This document shows, piece after piece, positions 62,328 through 64,000 of a stretch of DNA of 64,000 bases (the first letter of the stretch is position 1; every line of letters starts with the position of its first letter). Below the pieces are notes generated by a model that saw only the letters and a program-made list of their open reading frames with translations, ran no database searches and was not told the origin of the DNA. A program made the position numbers and the translations under genes. The DNA is from Trinickia dabaoshanensis (GTDB lineage Bacteria > Pseudomonadota > Gammaproteobacteria > Burkholderiales > Burkholderiaceae), in NCBI RefSeq assembly GCF_002879885.1, contig NZ_PNYA01000013.1, positions 122,668 to 186,667 on the forward strand. Reading direction: 5' to 3'.

Positions 62328-64000
62328 CTAACCGGAAAAGTCGATCGATCGCCCTGTCTTCATCGCGCCCTGGCCTTCGACGCCATGCATCTGATAATCC
62401 CCACTCACCGGCCCCGCAAACACGCGCTTCGCCCCCTTGACGTCGATCGTCCCCGGCGCATGCATTTCGATGTTCCCGTCTTTAATCCGGATATATGCCC
62501 CGCCCGACGTCAGCAAGACTTCTCGCTTGCCCGCCATCTCGATCACGTCGGCAACGGAAATGAGCTTGACGCTTTTTTGAGCCTGCATCTCGATGCCGTC
62601 GGCGTGCGCCTGCACCTCGACTTTGCCTTTTGCAGCGAACAGTTTCATCCCCGCGTTTTGCACGAAAAGGCTGAGCTTCTCGCCGATCGAAGCGATCAAT
62701 GACTTCCCGCTTGCAATATGCGTACTGCCGCCGCTGACAACGTTGACGTGCCGGTCCGCGGAAACCTGCGCCGACTGCTGTGTCGACAAGGCAATGCCGG
62801 CCGGACTGGCCATCAACATGACCGGCTCCGCAAATCCATTCGCGTTGCCCGTGCCGCCGCCCGCCGTCCTTCCAGCCCCGGACGCGTCACCCGCCATACT
62901 CTTCCGAGTCGCATCGGTGAACGCCTTCAGCGCGTCATAGCCGTCCTTCAGATTTTCCGCTTGGTGCGCTGCGCTCGCATCCGATAGCGCTTCGACGATG
63001 CTCTCGGCATTCACGAGCTGCGCACTCGCTTGCCGCACATCCATCGGCTGCTTAGTCGAAGTCGGATAACTCGAGACATAAAGACCCTGCTCCGCCCGAA
63101 TCGCCCCATAGGCACTCGACTTCAAATCGAAGCCGCTACCGAGATACGCACCACGCGAATTCCCGGTGTGCTCGATGAGGTAACCAAGATGGAGGTGAGA
63201 GTCGGCGCTCGTCGAGTAAAGATGGACGCGGTTCTGTCCTGTCGCATCGTCCATCACGAGTTGATTGAAGCCGCTCCCGGCGTATTCCTTTGAGCGAATC
63301 CCCGACAACAATCCGTTCGAATGCCAGACCGGCGGAGTCGGCCCGCCATGCATCCGGCCCACGATCACGGGCCGATCGCAATCGCCACCCATGAAGCCGA
63401 CGACGACCTCGTCGCCTTTACGTAAGGGAAAGTGACCGCCGCGCCTCGATCCGGCGTCCGCAAACGCGGCACGAACCCAGACCGATGCGCGCTCGTCACC
63501 CTGGTTGCGCCTATTCCACGGGAACCACACCTTCACGCGGTTGAGCGCATCCGTATAGATTTCTTCGCTCTCGGGCCCGGCGACGATCCCGGTCTGCAAT
63601 TGCATCACAGGCTTGCGATGTTCCAATGGACTGCGAAACGGCGTGCGACGCCGCTGGGCTTCGATTTCCACTTGAAAGAAGCCTTCGCTGCCATCGGGAT
63701 GCCGCACTTTGACACCCCCGGCGTCCGCGTGCATCGCTCGACGCACCTGTCCGCTCAAGCTTTCGGAGAAATCGACGAGTTCGTCGATACCCGGCAGGTT
63801 GTTGCGAATCGTCCAGCGCGTTTCGAGGATCGCAAACTGCCGATCTTGTTCGGGTTCCTTATCGTGGACGGGATGCCCCGCGAGCGTGAACCAACGCCCA
63901 GGCACCGCCGAGCGCAAGCTGCCGATTCCATGGAAGCGCTTCATCTGCGATTCCCATGCCTCGAGGCGCACCCTCGCTTGCTGTTCGCCCCGGTCCCGCC
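62328..64000 (-). CDS. vgrG: VgrG, type VI secretion spike (N-terminus beyond the window)
   Basis: 557 residues of VgrG are in the window; the open frame runs past 64000, so the N-terminal part is missing. The gp5-like OB domain shows HFPLRKGDEVVVGFMGGDCDRPVIVGR; a glycine-rich middle and a long C-terminal beta-helix with DUF2345-type repeats follow (KVEVQAHADGIEMQAQKSVKL). VgrG trimers tip the T6SS tube and carry cargo. Its stop is 90 bp before the effector start, so effector and VgrG are likely co-transcribed. Confidence 0.92.
   Translation of the reverse strand, partial: RDRGEQQARVRLEAWESQMKRFHGIGSLRSAVPGRWFTLAGHPVHDKEPEQDRQFAILETRWTIRNNLPGIDELVDFSESLSGQVRRAMHADAGGVKVRHPDGSEGFFQVEIEAQRRRTPFRSPLEHRKPVMQLQTGIVAGPESEEIYTDALNRVKVWFPWNRRNQGDERASVWVRAAFADAGSRRGGHFPLRKGDEVVVGFMGGDCDRPVIVGRMHGGPTPPVWHSNGLLSGIRSKEYAGSGFNQLVMDDATGQNRVHLYSTSADSHLHLGYLIEHTGNSRGAYLGSGFDLKSSAYGAIRAEQGLYVSSYPTSTKQPMDVRQASAQLVNAESIVEALSDASAAHQAENLKDGYDALKAFTDATRKSMAGDASGAGRTAGGGTGNANGFAEPVMLMASPAGIALSTQQSAQVSADRHVNVVSGGSTHIASGKSLIASIGEKLSLFVQNAGMKLFAAKGKVEVQAHADGIEMQAQKSVKLISVADVIEMAGKREVLLTSGGAYIRIKDGNIEMHAPGTIDVKGAKRVFAGPVSGDYQMHGVEGQGAMKTGRSIDFSG

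Overview
The window is GC-rich chromosomal DNA from a beta-proteobacterium of the Burkholderiaceae. A Paraburkholderia/Trinickia/Burkholderia-like genus is my reading of the protein sequences and codon use; no 16S gene is present. Most of it is ordinary core and accessory genome with tightly packed genes. No CRISPR array, insertion sequence, integrase, rRNA or prophage was seen. One tRNA is present, tRNA-Arg(CCT).

Layout, left to right. 1-4.6 kb: the first codons of a leftward gene with its promoter, a spermidine-synthase-like protein, a PAS-containing chemotaxis receptor, an entericidin-type lipoprotein and a pair of overlapping lipoprotein genes. 4.9-7.6 kb: a TpsA-type filamentous-haemagglutinin-like exoprotein without a visible TpsB partner. 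7.7-10.8 kb: a small accessory insertion carrying a TumE-type toxin, an HTH antitoxin and an overlapping 57-codon gene. It is bracketed by a 72-bp fragment of the deoxyinosine/uracil-DNA glycosylase gene on one side and the intact glycosylase gene on the other, which leads into ubiC and htpG. 12.8-18.8 kb: a MocR regulator divergent from a VOC protein, followed by an EamA exporter, a PLP aminotransferase, RidA and PhzF. 19.2-24.6 kb: a GGDEF-EAL protein, three chromate-transporter-family genes in two architectures, and a CopD-like protein. 24.6-31.2 kb: parC, parE and an ABC-F ATPase (Uup type). 31.4-38.9 kb: rubredoxin, the tRNA, and assorted metabolic, membrane and hypothetical genes. 39.2-46.5 kb: a sigma-54 gene (rpoN), otsA and two sigma-54 enhancer-binding proteins. 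46.6-49.7 kb: an ABC importer (NrtD-like ATPase plus a fused double permease). 50.2-53.4 kb: a CpxRA-like two-component system divergent from a Spy/CpxP-like gene, with two GTAAC-N5-GTAAY boxes between them. 53.8-56.0 kb: a histidine-type ABC transporter (hisQMP).

57.1-64 kb is the most distinctive part, a type VI secretion vgrG island read leftward. VgrG (cut by the window end) is followed by a 991-residue cargo effector that appears to combine an M23-type endopeptidase-like module with a C-terminal lysozyme-like module. Five consecutive small genes for secreted, presumably periplasmic, proteins follow and are best read as an immunity array. It includes a duplicated gene whose second copy seems frameshifted. 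This stretch is clearly AT-richer than its surroundings, as expected for horizontally moved effector-immunity cassettes.

All family assignments come from reading the translated sequences by eye; no database search was run.
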